DNA from: DATARH01 sp036268425
Lineage (GTDB): Bacteria > Pseudomonadota > Alphaproteobacteria > ATCC43930 > CGMCC-115725
DNA: 64,000 nt
Assembly (NCBI GenBank): GCA_036268425.1
Contig: DATAUE010000138.1
Location: 66,973 to 130,972 of the forward strand
Reading direction: 5' to 3'
Of the stretch, positions 11,210 through 20,179 are shown in pieces. How positions within the stretch are numbered: the first letter of the stretch is position 1; every line of letters begins with the position of its first letter. Below the pieces are notes generated by a model. It did not search any database, was not told the origin of the DNA, and saw only the letters and a program-made list of their open reading frames with translations. The position numbers and the translations under genes were made by a program.

Positions 11210-11235
11210 GGCGGATGGCGCTTCGCTTATCCGCC
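11210..11235. repeat. Degenerate second copy of the REP-like element
   Basis: GGCGGAT at 11,210-11,216 pairs with ATCCGCC at 11,229-11,235 around a GCGCTTCGC core. The right half (CTTCGCTTATCCGCCCTAC) closely repeats the right arm of the element at 11,088-11,115, so this looks like a shorter or eroded copy of the same repeat. Confidence 0.6.
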
Positions 11236-11277
11236 CTACGGTTCGTTCCGCCATCCCGGCGATGGTGGGGATATTGC

Positions 11278-14200
11278 ATGCCTAAACGCAACGATATCCA
11301 TAGCATCCTGATCATCGGCGCCGGGCCGATCGTGATCGGGCAAGCGTGCGAATTCGATTATTCCGGAGCGCAGGCGTGCAAGGCGCTGAAGGCCGAGGGG
11401 TATCGCATCGTCCTGGTTAATTCCAATCCGGCGACGATCATGACCGACCCGGACCTTGCCGACGCCACCTATATCGAGCCGATCACGCCGGAGATGGTCG
11501 AGGCCATCATCGCCCGCGAGGCGCGCACCGGCCACCGGATCGACGCGCTGCTACCGACGATGGGTGGCCAGACCGCGCTCAACACCGCGATGGCGCTGTC
11601 GAAATCGGGCGCGCTGGAGCGGCACGGGGTGCAGCTCATCGGTGCCAACGAAACGGCGATCGCCAAGGCCGAGGACCGCCTGCTGTTCCGCCAGGCGATG
11701 GACAAGATCGGCCTGGTGTCGCCGAAAAGCCGGCTGATCGCCTCGCTCGACGCCGCGATGGAGGCGCTCGGCGAGGTCGGCTTGCCGGCAATCATCCGGC
11801 CCTCCTTTACGCTGGCCGGCACTGGCGGCGGCATCGCCTACAACACCGAGGAGTTCGAAGAAATCGTGCGCGGCGGGCTGCGCGCCTCGCCGACGCATGA
11901 AGTGCTGATCGAGGAATCAGTGCTCGGCTGGAAGGAGTACGAACTCGAAGTCGTGCGCGATCGCGCCGACAACTGCATCATCATCTGTTCGATCGAAAAC
12001 GTCGATCCAATGGGGGTACATACCGGCGACTCGGTGACGGTCGCCCCGGCACTGACGCTGACCGACAAGGAATACCAGATCATGCGCAACGCCGCGATCG
12101 CGGTATTGCGCGAGATCGGCGTTGATACCGGCGGGTCGAACGTGCAGTTCGCGGTCAACCCGGCGGATGGGCGGCTGGTCATCATCGAGATGAACCCGCG
12201 CGTGTCGCGCTCCTCGGCTCTGGCGTCGAAGGCGACCGGGTTCCCGATCGCCAAAATCGCCGCGAAACTGGCGGTCGGCTACACGCTCGACGAACTCGAC
12301 AACGAGATCACTCGCGTCACCCCGGCCTCGTTCGAGCCGACGATCGACTACATCGTCACCAAGATGCCGCGCTTTACCTTTGAGAAATTCCCCGGCGCTG
12401 AGCCGCTATTGTCGACCTCGATGAAATCGGTCGGCGAAGCGATGGCGATCGGTCGCAGCTTTGCCGAGTCGGTGCAAAAGGCGCTGCGCTCGATGGAAAC
12501 CGGGCTCGACGGGTTTAACGAAATCGCGATCGACGGGGTTGAAGGGGCGGTGCCCGACGCCGTCAAGGCGGCGGTCAAGGCAGCATTGGCAAAGCCGTCG
12601 CCCGATCGACTGCTGCTGATCGCGCAGGCCTATCGCCACGATCTCTCGACCGACGAAATCCACGCCGCCTGCCACTACGACACCTGGTTTCTGGAGCGCA
12701 TCCGCGAAATCGTCGAGGCCGAAGAGCAAGTACGCCGTGACGGGTTGCCACACGCACGGACCGGGCTGTTGCGGCTGAAGGAGATGGGCTTTTCCGATGC
12801 GCGGCTGGCGCAACTGGCCGGCCTTGCCGAGAGCAAAGTGGCCGCGCTGCGGCAGCGCGTCGGCCTGTCCCCGGTCTACAAGCGCATCGATACCTGCGCG
12901 GCCGAGTTCCCGTCGCTAACCCCGTATATGTATTCCTGCTACGAGGGCGACGGCGTCAGCCCTGCCGAATGCGAGGCTGACCCCAGCGAACGTGACAAGG
13001 TCATCATCCTCGGCGGCGGCCCCAACCGGATCGGTCAGGGGATCGAGTTCGACTATTGCTGCGTCCATGCCGCCTACAGCTTGGCGGATGCCGGCGTCGA
13101 AACCATCATGGTCAACTGCAACCCGGAGACGGTTTCGACCGATTACGATACCTCAGACCGGCTCTATTTCGAGCCGCTGACCGCCGAGGACGTGATCGAG
13201 ATTGTGCGGGTCGAGCAGCGCAAGGGGCATCTGCGCGGCGTCATCGTGCAGTTCGGCGGGCAGACCCCGCTCAACCTGGCGAAAGCGCTGGAGGCGGCGC
13301 AAATCCCGATCCTCGGCACCTCGCCCGATGCGATCGATCTCGCCGAAGACCGCAAGCGTTTTCAGCAACTGTTGCAGGGGCTGGGCCTGCGCCAGCCGGA
13401 AAACGGTACGGCTTATTCACCCGCGGAAGCGCAAGCAATCGCGCAGCGCATCGGCTATCCCGTGGTGATCCGTCCGTCTTATGTGCTGGGCGGCCGCGCG
13501 ATGGAGATCGTGCACGATACTGCCGGCCTCAATCGCTACATTCAGCGCGCCGTCGTTGTTTCGGGCACCAGCCCGGTACTGCTCGACCGTTATCTGCAGA
13601 ACGCGATCGAAGTCGATGTGGACGCCGTCGCCGATGGCGACGAGGTGTTTGTCGCCGGCATCATGGAACACATCGAGGAAGCCGGCATTCACTCGGGGGA
13701 CAGTGCCTGTTCGTTGCCGCCCTACAGCCTCGAAAAGGTGACGATCCACGAAATCGAACGACAGACCATCGCGCTAGCCCACGCGCTGCATGTCGTCGGC
13801 TTGATGAATGTGCAATTCGCGATCAAGGACGGCGACGTCTATGTGCTGGAGGTCAATCCACGCGCATCGCGCACCGTGCCGTTTGTCGCGAAGGCGACCG
13901 GCGTGCCGATCGCCAAGATCGCAGCGCGGGTGATGGCGGGTGAAAAGCTCGCGACCCTGTTGCCGCCCGAGCGCCGCCATCGCGGCCCCGCCAGGCATGT
14001 GGCGGTGAAGGAGGCGGTATTTCCGTTTGCACGCTTTCCCGGCGTCGACCTGATCCTTGGGCCGGAGATGAAATCGACCGGCGAGGTGATGGGACTCGAC
14101 ACGGATTTCGGGCGCGCCTTTGCCAAGTCGCAACTCGGCAGCGGCACTGTCTTGCCGCTCGAAGGCTGCATTTTCGTGTCGGTGCGCGACGGCGACAAAG

Positions 14201-14553
14201 ACGCGCTGGTGGCGCCGTGCCGCCAGCTTGCCGAATGGGGCTTTGAGTTGATTGCGACGCGCGGCACGGCGCGGAGGCTGAATGATGCCGGCGTGCCGGT
14301 CGGGACCGTCAACAAAGTCCAGGAAGGCCGGCCCGACATTGTCGATCTGATGCGCAGCGGCCGGGTCCAGCTGGTCTTCAATACGACCGAAGGCGCGCAA
14401 GCCATTACCGACAGTTTCAGCTTGCGGCGCAGTGCCCTCACGCACGGAATCCCCTACTGTACCACCGTCGCCGGCGCGCGCGCGGCGGTGCAGGCTATTG
14501 GTGCCCTGCGCGAGGGCTGTCTTGAAGTCGCCCCCCTGCAATCTTACCTTTGA
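11278..14553 (+). CDS. carB: Carbamoyl-phosphate synthase large subunit
   Basis: The 1,091-residue product is full length for CarB. Two homologous ATP-grasp halves are visible, starting at ILIIGAGPIVIGQACEFDYSG near residue 10 and VIILGGGPNRIGQGIEFDY near residue 575. Each has a conserved VIRPSF or VIRPSY nucleotide loop and a MNPR or VNPR metal-binding strand. The last 140 residues form the MGS-like allosteric domain. It makes carbamoyl phosphate from bicarbonate, ammonia from CarA, and two ATP. ATG 11,278 starts at the conserved MPKRNDI. An upstream in-frame extension to 11,101 runs through the repeat elements and is rejected. greA follows 27 bases later. Confidence 0.98.
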   Translation: MPKRNDIHSILIIGAGPIVIGQACEFDYSGAQACKALKAEGYRIVLVNSNPATIMTDPDLADATYIEPITPEMVEAIIAREARTGHRIDALLPTMGGQTALNTAMALSKSGALERHGVQLIGANETAIAKAEDRLLFRQAMDKIGLVSPKSRLIASLDAAMEALGEVGLPAIIRPSFTLAGTGGGIAYNTEEFEEIVRGGLRASPTHEVLIEESVLGWKEYELEVVRDRADNCIIICSIENVDPMGVHTGDSVTVAPALTLTDKEYQIMRNAAIAVLREIGVDTGGSNVQFAVNPADGRLVIIEMNPRVSRSSALASKATGFPIAKIAAKLAVGYTLDELDNEITRVTPASFEPTIDYIVTKMPRFTFEKFPGAEPLLSTSMKSVGEAMAIGRSFAESVQKALRSMETGLDGFNEIAIDGVEGAVPDAVKAAVKAALAKPSPDRLLLIAQAYRHDLSTDEIHAACHYDTWFLERIREIVEAEEQVRRDGLPHARTGLLRLKEMGFSDARLAQLAGLAESKVAALRQRVGLSPVYKRIDTCAAEFPSLTPYMYSCYEGDGVSPAECEADPSERDKVIILGGGPNRIGQGIEFDYCCVHAAYSLADAGVETIMVNCNPETVSTDYDTSDRLYFEPLTAEDVIEIVRVEQRKGHLRGVIVQFGGQTPLNLAKALEAAQIPILGTSPDAIDLAEDRKRFQQLLQGLGLRQPENGTAYSPAEAQAIAQRIGYPVVIRPSYVLGGRAMEIVHDTAGLNRYIQRAVVVSGTSPVLLDRYLQNAIEVDVDAVADGDEVFVAGIMEHIEEAGIHSGDSACSLPPYSLEKVTIHEIERQTIALAHALHVVGLMNVQFAIKDGDVYVLEVNPRASRTVPFVAKATGVPIAKIAARVMAGEKLATLLPPERRHRGPARHVAVKEAVFPFARFPGVDLILGPEMKSTGEVMGLDTDFGRAFAKSQLGSGTVLPLEGCIFVSVRDGDKDALVAPCRQLAEWGFELIATRGTARRLNDAGVPVGTVNKVQEGRPDIVDLMRSGRVQLVFNTTEGAQAITDSFSLRRSALTHGIPYCTTVAGARAAVQAIGALREGCLEVAPLQSYL

Positions 14554-14580
14554 TCGCTTATTCGGCAATCAAGGCGCGAA

Positions 14581-15063
14581 ATGGGTCTGATGAACAAGAT
14601 CCCGATGACCGTGGACGGTTACAGCCGGCTGCAGGAAGAGGCGAAACGCCTCAAATCTGTCGATCGGCCAGCCGTCATCCGGGCCATCGCCGAGGCGCGG
14701 ACGCACGGCGACCTGTCGGAAAACGCTGAATACCATGCGGCGCGCGAACGCCAATCCTTTATCGAAGGCCGGCTCGGCGAGCTCGAGGACAAGATCGCGC
14801 GCGCCGAGGTCATCGATGTCTCGAAGCTGTCGGGATCGGTCGTCAAGTTCGGCGCGACCGTGACGCTCGCCGATGAAGAGACCGATGAGGAGCAGACCTT
14901 CCGGATTGTCGGCGAAGATGAAGCCGATATCCGAAACGGCTTGCTGTCGGTCACGTCGCCGTTGGCGCGCGCCCTGATCGGCAAAGGCACCGGCGACAGC
15001 GTCGAAGTATCGACACCGCGCGGCAACAAATCCTACGAGGTCGTCACCGTCGCGTTCGGGTAA
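14581..15063 (+). CDS. greA: Transcription elongation factor GreA
   Basis: The 160-residue product has the GreA N-terminal coiled coil (RPAVIRAIAEARTHGDLSENAEYHAARE), with the acidic tip near residues 41-50 that reaches the polymerase active site. The C-terminal FKBP-like domain ends in TPRGNKSYEVVTV. GreA stimulates cleavage of backtracked RNA. ATG 14,581 is used. A second methionine at residue 4 (14,590) and a third at residue 9 are possible alternatives. It lies 27 bases behind carB, an arrangement found in several alphaproteobacteria. A strong hairpin follows at 15,069. Confidence 0.97.
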   Translation: MGLMNKIPMTVDGYSRLQEEAKRLKSVDRPAVIRAIAEARTHGDLSENAEYHAARERQSFIEGRLGELEDKIARAEVIDVSKLSGSVVKFGATVTLADEETDEEQTFRIVGEDEADIRNGLLSVTSPLARALIGKGTGDSVEVSTPRGNKSYEVVTVAFG

Positions 15064-15068
15064 TGACA

Positions 15069-15098
15069 GCCGCCGTCTGCAATCCGGAAGACGGCGGC
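15069..15098. terminator. Hairpin between convergent greA and DUF1476 genes
   Basis: GCCGCCGTCT at 15,069-15,078 pairs perfectly with AGACGGCGGC at 15,089-15,098 around a 10-base loop, just after the greA stop and between two convergent genes. There is no T-run on either side, so termination may be weak or Rho-assisted. Confidence 0.6.
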
Positions 15099-15118
15099 GG
15101 ACGGACCCTGCCCTCCCC

Positions 15119-15436
15119 CTATTCCTCCATAATTTGCTGTTTGGCGCGGTCTGCGAAGTGGTCCAGTTCAAACTGAACCTGTGCCGTGGTGACGGTTTTG
15201 CCTTTGGCGGCGAGGTCGGCGACGACTTTCTCGACGACATGATGGTCGCCGCCGGCAAATTCCGCGTTGATCACCTGTGTCGCGTATTTTTCGGCGCGCT
15301 CGTTTTTCAGGCCCATACGTTCTGCCGCCCATAACCCGAGCAGGTGGTTGCGGCGCGCCTTAACCTTGAATTGCAGGTCCTGGTCGTGCTTGAAGCGGGC
15401 CTCGAATTCTTTTTCGCGTTCGTCAAAGGCGTTCAT
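15119..15436 (-). CDS. DUF1476 protein, F1-ATPase zeta subunit (inhibitor)
   Basis: The 105-residue product begins MNAFDEREKEFEARFKHDQDLQFKVKARRN and continues LGLWAAERMGL, the hallmark of the alphaproteobacterial DUF1476 family. In Paracoccus this protein is the zeta subunit that inserts its N-terminal helix into the F1-ATPase and blocks ATP hydrolysis. The protein is small, soluble and all helical. ATG 15,436 is chosen because family homology starts exactly there. The open frame continues to 16,150 but runs antisense through the NRDE gene. It is convergent with greA. Confidence 0.92.
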   Translation of the reverse strand: MNAFDEREKEFEARFKHDQDLQFKVKARRNHLLGLWAAERMGLKNERAEKYATQVINAEFAGGDHHVVEKVVADLAAKGKTVTTAQVQFELDHFADRAKQQIMEE

Positions 15437-15515
15437 GATTCCAACATCCACTGCCGTCTGCCGTTCGATTCCTGGCCCTATCTTACTCCAACCACGCCTC
15501 AAACGAGCCGCTTGA

Positions 15516-16283
15516 ATGTGTACGCTCGCGATCCTGCGCCGGCCGGACAGCGACTGGCCGGTCATCATCGGCGCCAACCGCGACGAGATGATCGACCGCC
15601 CGGCCGACCCGCCGGGACGACATTGGCCCGACCGGGTCGAGATCATCGCCGGCCGCGACCAACTGGCCGGCGGCTCGTGGCTCGGCCTCAACGATTGGGG
15701 CGTCGTCGCGGCGGTGCTCAACCGCCAGGGGACACTCGGCCCGGCCGCCGGGCTGCGCTCACGCGGCGAACTGGTGCTTGAAGCCCTCGACCATGCCGAT
15801 GCGGTCGACGCGGCGACGGCGCTGGCCGAACTGGACCCCGCCTCATATCGCAGCTTCAACCTGATCGTCGCCGACAACCGCGATGCCTTCTGGCTGCGCC
15901 ACACCGGCCGCGGCCGGATCGAGGCACGCCCGATCAAGCCGGGATTGTCTTTGATCGCCGCCGGCGACCTGGATGAATTGTTTACGCCACGTCTCGCGCT
16001 GGCCGCGCCGCGCTTCCGGGTGGCAACACCGCCCGACCCCGATCGCGGCGACTGGACGGCCTGGCAAGATTTGCTCAGCGACGACAGCGCACCGCCCGAT
16101 GCCCCGCCCGAAGCGGCGCTGCGGTTCCGCACGCCGCGCGGTTTTGCCACCGTGTCGAGCGCCCTGATCGCGCTGCCGGCGATCGCGTCGGAGCTGCGCG
16201 AGCCGGTTTACCGTTATGCCAGTTGGCTGCCGGAAGCGTCGCCGTGGCGCACCGTGGCCGGGGACGATGTCGCGGCGTCGTGA
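15516..16283 (+). CDS. NRDE (TANGO2-like) family protein
   Basis: The 255-residue product starts MCTLAILRRP, and the NRDE motif (GANRDEMIDRPA) appears near residue 22, followed by LAGGSWLGLNDWGVVAAVLNR. This is the TANGO2/NRDE family with an Ntn-hydrolase-like N-terminal cysteine (C2). Eukaryotic TANGO2 has been linked to heme or acyl-CoA handling, and the bacterial role is not settled. It lies upstream of purC on the same strand, separated by 58 bases, so it may or may not share the transcript. Confidence 0.88.
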   Translation: MCTLAILRRPDSDWPVIIGANRDEMIDRPADPPGRHWPDRVEIIAGRDQLAGGSWLGLNDWGVVAAVLNRQGTLGPAAGLRSRGELVLEALDHADAVDAATALAELDPASYRSFNLIVADNRDAFWLRHTGRGRIEARPIKPGLSLIAAGDLDELFTPRLALAAPRFRVATPPDPDRGDWTAWQDLLSDDSAPPDAPPEAALRFRTPRGFATVSSALIALPAIASELREPVYRYASWLPEASPWRTVAGDDVAAS

Positions 16284-16341
16284 GTTGTCGCAGCCGCGTT
16301 TTATGACCATATGATTGCGGCTCTGCATGGATGATCAATAG

Positions 16342-17106
16342 ATGTCGCGCCGCCGCCAAATCTACGAGGGCAAGGCCAAGGTCTTGTTCGAGGGGCCGGA
16401 GCCCGGCACTCTCGTGCAGCACTTCAAAGACGATGCGAGTGCCTTCAACAACCGCAAGCGCGGCATCATCACCGGTAAGGGCGTCCTCAATAACCGCATC
16501 AGCGAATACCTGATGCTGAAGCTTGCCGAAATCGGCATACCGACGCATCTGGTGCGGCGCCTCAACATGCGCGAGCAACTGGTGAAACAGGTCGAGATGA
16601 TCCCGATCGAGTTCGTCGTGCGCAACGTCGCGGCGGGTCTGCTGTCGCGCCGTCTCGGCATCCCGGAGGGTACGCCGCTGCCGCGCTCGATCGTCGAGTA
16701 TTATTACAAAAAGGACGAATTGAGCGATCCGCTGGTCTCGGAAGAGCACATCACCGCCTTCGGCTGGGCGAGCACCCGCGATCTCGACGAAATCATGCAG
16801 CTTTCGCTGCGGGTCAACGATTTCCTGATGGGGCTGTTTCTCGGGATCAACATCCGTCTGGTGGATTTCAAGCTGGAGTTCGGGCGGCTCTATACCGATG
16901 ACGACGTGCGCATCGTGATCGCCGACGAGATCAGCCCCGACAGTTGCCGGTTGTGGGACGTGCGCACCAACGAAAAAATGGACAAGGACCGCTTTCGCGA
17001 AGACCTTGGCCGGGTCGAGGAAGGCTACCAGGAAGTGGCGCGCCGCCTCGGCATCCTGCCGGAAGCCGGCCCCAATGATTTCAAGGCCCCGAAAACCCTG
17101 CAATAA
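16342..17106 (+). CDS. purC: Phosphoribosylaminoimidazole-succinocarboxamide synthase (SAICAR synthetase)
   Basis: The 254-residue product is full length for PurC. It begins RRRQIYEGKAKVLFEG (the ATP-binding YEGKAK), with FNNRKRGIITGKGVLNNRIS, VEMIPIEFVVRN and LVDFKLEFGR further on. It joins aspartate to CAIR in de novo purine synthesis. purS follows 23 bases later, the usual alphaproteobacterial order purC-purS-purQ, but purQ is not next here. Confidence 0.98.
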   Translation: MSRRRQIYEGKAKVLFEGPEPGTLVQHFKDDASAFNNRKRGIITGKGVLNNRISEYLMLKLAEIGIPTHLVRRLNMREQLVKQVEMIPIEFVVRNVAAGLLSRRLGIPEGTPLPRSIVEYYYKKDELSDPLVSEEHITAFGWASTRDLDEIMQLSLRVNDFLMGLFLGINIRLVDFKLEFGRLYTDDDVRIVIADEISPDSCRLWDVRTNEKMDKDRFREDLGRVEEGYQEVARRLGILPEAGPNDFKAPKTLQ

Positions 17107-17129
17107 GGCCCGGAAAAGGAGCTGACGCC

Positions 17130-17369
17130 ATGAAGGCGCGCGTTCACATCAGCCTCAAACCGGGCGTGCTCGACCCGCAGGGCAAAGCCATCGGCAACGC
17201 GCTGGGTGGGCTCGGCTTTTCCGGGATCGCCGAGGTCCGCCAGGGAAAGCTGATCGAGCTCGACCTGAGCGACACCGATCCGGCGGCGGCACGGGCGCGC
17301 GTCGAAGACATGTGCCGCCAGTTGCTGGCAAACCCGGTCATCGAAAACTATGCGATCGATATCGGCTAA
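17130..17369 (+). CDS. purS: Phosphoribosylformylglycinamidine synthase subunit PurS
   Basis: The 79-residue product has the PurS pattern: VHISLKPGVLDPQGKAIGNAL at the N-terminus and LLANPVIENYAIDI at the C-terminus. PurS bridges the PurQ glutaminase and PurL in the FGAM synthase complex. A good ribosome site (AAAAGGAG) precedes ATG 17,130. The following exported protein overlaps its end by 20 bases, taking the place where purQ is usually found. PurQ and PurL must be encoded elsewhere. Confidence 0.96.
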   Translation: MKARVHISLKPGVLDPQGKAIGNALGGLGFSGIAEVRQGKLIELDLSDTDPAAARARVEDMCRQLLANPVIENYAIDIG

Positions 17370-17823
17370 ATCTGCCGCGCTGGGGTTCGTCCTGGCGATT
17401 GCCGCAACCGCTCAGGCAGCGGAGCCGCAGCATTGCGTGCGCCCCGATATCATCCTGTGGGGCGACGGGAAACATGACGACACCGAGGCGCTAAACGCTT
17501 GGCTGCACGGCGCCGATGCCGAATGGGCCGCGACCGGCGACCCTGTCGGCAACAGCATCTCTGGCCATGATTTCCGCCTGTCGGCGGCGATCTATGTGTC
17601 GGCCGGGGCCGACCGCAGGCTCGAAAATTTCCACCTGACCTGGCCGGACCGTGGCGAGACGGTCTCGGGCGGCACCATCCAATCAACCGCCGATCCGGCG
17701 CAGGCGCCAGTTACCGCGGGCATCAGCATCGTCGGCGGCGATGGCGGCGAAGGCAAACCGTTCGACGCGCCCGACCCGGCACCGGCCGCACAAAACCCGC
17801 AGGCAAGCTGTGCCATCTCCTGA
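17350..17823 (+). CDS. Small exported protein with a pectate-lyase-like N-terminal segment
   Basis: The 157-residue product has a cleavable signal peptide (about residues 1-23, ending AATAQAAEP). The mature start is CVRPDIILWGDGKHDDTEALNAWLHG. The DG-x-x-DDT-x-A-x-x-A/W pattern is how right-handed beta-helix (pectate lyase-type) proteins usually begin, but the protein ends long before a full helix could form. It finishes in a Pro/Ala-rich tail with a final Cys. It may be a truncated or minimal relative. It overlaps the last 20 bases of purS, which suggests translational coupling. Function is unknown. Confidence 0.6.
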   Translation: MRSISAKSAALGFVLAIAATAQAAEPQHCVRPDIILWGDGKHDDTEALNAWLHGADAEWAATGDPVGNSISGHDFRLSAAIYVSAGADRRLENFHLTWPDRGETVSGGTIQSTADPAQAPVTAGISIVGGDGGEGKPFDAPDPAPAAQNPQASCAIS

Positions 17824-17907
17824 GCGACCACCGGCGCCTATTTGGCAAGCGGCCGCGATCACCTTATAATCAGGCGACGCCAACCTCAGCATCGCGGAGA
17901 ACCTACG

Positions 17908-18495
17908 ATGGCGGACGGGACATCCTCAATCGCGCCTCCGGCACCGACGGCAGCGGTGACGCCGGGCGGCATCAACCATCTGGTCATCAATGTGCGCGAC
18001 ATCGAAGAGTCGCACAAATTCTGGACCGAGATTCTCGGGTTCAAGCAGGTTGGTGCGTCGAGCCGGCGGCCGATGCGTTTTTACAGCGGCGATCACAACG
18101 GCGAGATGAACCATCACGACATCGCGCTGGTCGAAAACCCGAACCTGCCAAAGCCGCCGGCCGACTGGCAGATGTTTGACAGTCCGGTGGCGATCAACCA
18201 CATCGCGATCACCCTGCCGAACCGTGACGCTTGGCTGAAGCAGCTGGCATGGCTGCGCCAGAACAACGTCAAGTTCCACCGCCGCGTCAATCACGGCATG
18301 ACGCACAGCCTTTATATCAGCGACCCGAACGGGTACGGCGTCGAGGTGCTGTACGAATTGCCGCGCGATATCTGGGGCGACAACATCCAGGGCGCTCTCG
18401 ATTACGCCGAAGGGTTGCCGACCGACGGCGACGAGGCGTTTGTCGACGACACCAACTATCCGAAATTCGGCGCGGCCAAGACGCCGGCCGAGTAG
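17908..18495 (+). CDS. VOC family (glyoxalase/extradiol dioxygenase fold) protein
   Basis: The 195-residue product contains two beta-alpha-beta-beta-beta units typical of the vicinal oxygen chelate fold. GGINHLVINVRDIEESHKFWTEILGF near residue 20 supplies the first His ligand, INHIAITLPNRDAW near residue 95 the second, and YGVEVLYELP near residue 150 the Glu. Metal-dependent dioxygenase or isomerase chemistry on a small organic substrate is likely. ATG 17,908 has GCGGAGAACC upstream. Purine genes lie upstream and a small membrane protein follows, and neither suggests the substrate. Confidence 0.82.
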   Translation: MADGTSSIAPPAPTAAVTPGGINHLVINVRDIEESHKFWTEILGFKQVGASSRRPMRFYSGDHNGEMNHHDIALVENPNLPKPPADWQMFDSPVAINHIAITLPNRDAWLKQLAWLRQNNVKFHRRVNHGMTHSLYISDPNGYGVEVLYELPRDIWGDNIQGALDYAEGLPTDGDEAFVDDTNYPKFGAAKTPAE

Positions 18496-18532
18496 ACCAC
18501 CACAGCCCGTTTCGCCATCTCGGCTTAGCAAA

Positions 18533-18937
18533 ATGCGTCTGCGCTGGCCGGGAATGCGTTACACGAAACTTGCGCTGCTGGTTTTCGGCCTTGGGCTGAT
18601 TTCGGGCTTTATCGCGGTTGTCGGCGAAATTCCACGGCTCGAATTGCCGTCCAGTGCAGTGATGGCACTCGGCCTTGTGCTGATCCCGGTCGGCCTGTTC
18701 GCCGACGGCCACGGCTTTGTCATGCTGCGCTGGATCGCCGACCGGCTGTCCCGCCATAAGCGCCCGAAACCACGCGCCCGCGCCCGATCCCCTGCCAAGC
18801 CGCGTTCGCCGACACGGCCGCGCGGCAGGCCTGCCGCACCCAAATCAGTCAAACCCGCCGCTAAATCCGCCACGCCGCGCCGTGCCGCCAAGCCTCGACC
18901 ACGCACCGCCAGGACACCGCGCAGCCCCTCTCGTTGA
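18533..18937 (+). CDS. Small membrane protein with a basic Pro/Ala/Arg/Lys tail
   Basis: The product is about 134 residues from ATG 18,533. Two hydrophobic segments (LALLVFGLGLISGFIAVVG near residue 10 and AVMALGLVLIPVGLFADG near residue 39) are followed by a long low-complexity tail rich in Arg, Lys, Pro and Ala, resembling the histone-H1-like tails of some bacterial proteins. Two membrane spans with a cytoplasmic polycationic tail that could touch nucleic acid is an inference. The tail may be a compositional product of high GC. Family unknown. Confidence 0.55.
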   Translation: MRLRWPGMRYTKLALLVFGLGLISGFIAVVGEIPRLELPSSAVMALGLVLIPVGLFADGHGFVMLRWIADRLSRHKRPKPRARARSPAKPRSPTRPRGRPAAPKSVKPAAKSATPRRAAKPRPRTARTPRSPSR

Positions 18938-19093
18938 ATTTCACGCGGTTCCGGGAGGCTGCCATGCCGGCTTTATCGTCACGGCGCACAGGACCGCGGC
19001 TTCCCCCGCGACGGCGCCTCGTACTAGGATTGCAGCCGAAGATTTTGAGCGCCCGGGCGCAACCATGCGCCGAAATAACGCGGAGGGAATGAG

Positions 19094-20161
19094 ATGGCGA
19101 CGGGAAAGAGAATTGCCGTGGTGTGCACCGGTGCGGTCGGCGGCTATGCCGGGGCGCACATGGTCCAGGCCGGTGAGGATGTGACCTTTATCGATTTCTG
19201 GCCCGAACACGTCAACCACATGAACCAGCATGGGCTGGAAATCACCCATATCCGCGAAGTCGAGCCTTTTACCGTGCCGGTGCGCGCCCTGCACATCACC
19301 GAATTGCAGCATGTCAGCAAGGAAAAGCCGTTCGACATCGCGTTCATCTGCACCAAATCGTACGACACCGCCTGGGCGACGGCGATGATCAAGCAATACC
19401 TGGCGCCGGATGGCTACTGCGTCTCACTGCAGAATTGCATGAATGAAGAGACCATCGCGGGCGTCGTCGGCTGGGGCAAAACGCTCGGTTCGATCGCCAG
19501 CTCGATCACTGTCGAACTGCACGCGCCGGGGCAGATCCGTCGTGCCGCCGGCAAGTCCGGAACGCGCCACACGGTGTTCCGCGTCGGCGAAGTGCACGGC
19601 CGCATCACCGACCGCGCGAAGGAAGTCTGCGGCCTGCTCGCCAACGCCGACAGCGCCTTTGTCACCGAAAACATCTGGGGCGAGCGCTGGTCGAAGCTGG
19701 TCACCAATGTAATGGGCAACGGCCTGTCGGCCTGCACCGGGATGATCGGCCGCGAGGTGGTCAAAAACGACGTGCTGCGGCATTTCTCGAATCGGCTCGG
19801 CAGCGAGGCGATCCGGGTCGGCCAGGCGCTCGGCTATACCTTCGATGAAGTCAGCCACATGGACCCGGAGACGTTGGCCAAGGCCGGCGAAGGCGATGCC
19901 GCGGCGCAAAAGGAAATCGACGACCACCGCGTCGCCGAAGCCAATCGCGGCGGCGGCGAGCACCGCCCCTCGACCGGCCAGGACATGTTCAAGGGCCGCC
20001 GGACCGAGATCAACTTCATCAACGGCTTTGTCGTCCAGAAAGGCGAAGAGGTCGGGATTCCGGCGCCGACCAATGCAATTCTGACGGACATCGTGCGGCG
20101 CGTGGAGATCGGCGAACTCAAGCCCGATCCGAAGCACATCACCGACCTGCGGCTGAACTGA
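19094..20161 (+). CDS. Ketopantoate reductase family (ApbA/PanE-like) oxidoreductase
   Basis: The 355-residue product starts with a Rossmann nucleotide loop (RIAVVCTGAVGGYAGAHMVQAG), then FICTKSYDTAWA, and has the C-terminal helical domain with NVMGNGLSACTG that matches the PanE fold. It would reduce a 2-oxo acid with NADPH. The length exceeds typical PanE (about 300) because of a charged insert near residues 270-300 (GDAAAQKEIDDHRVAEANRGGG). A catabolic role rather than pantothenate synthesis is likely. It has an AGGGAATGAG ribosome region before ATG 19,094. Repeats follow the stop. Confidence 0.82.
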   Translation: MATGKRIAVVCTGAVGGYAGAHMVQAGEDVTFIDFWPEHVNHMNQHGLEITHIREVEPFTVPVRALHITELQHVSKEKPFDIAFICTKSYDTAWATAMIKQYLAPDGYCVSLQNCMNEETIAGVVGWGKTLGSIASSITVELHAPGQIRRAAGKSGTRHTVFRVGEVHGRITDRAKEVCGLLANADSAFVTENIWGERWSKLVTNVMGNGLSACTGMIGREVVKNDVLRHFSNRLGSEAIRVGQALGYTFDEVSHMDPETLAKAGEGDAAAQKEIDDHRVAEANRGGGEHRPSTGQDMFKGRRTEINFINGFVVQKGEEVGIPAPTNAILTDIVRRVEIGELKPDPKHITDLRLN

Positions 20162-20179
20162 GCGGTCGCGGCGCATTCC

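Noticed and set aside
11101..11277. N-terminal extension of carB
   Set aside because: The extension lies in REP-like repeats and CarB homology begins at 11,278.
15437..16150. Upstream extension of the DUF1476 gene on the minus strand
   Set aside because: Runs antisense through the NRDE gene. The family starts at MNAFDERE.
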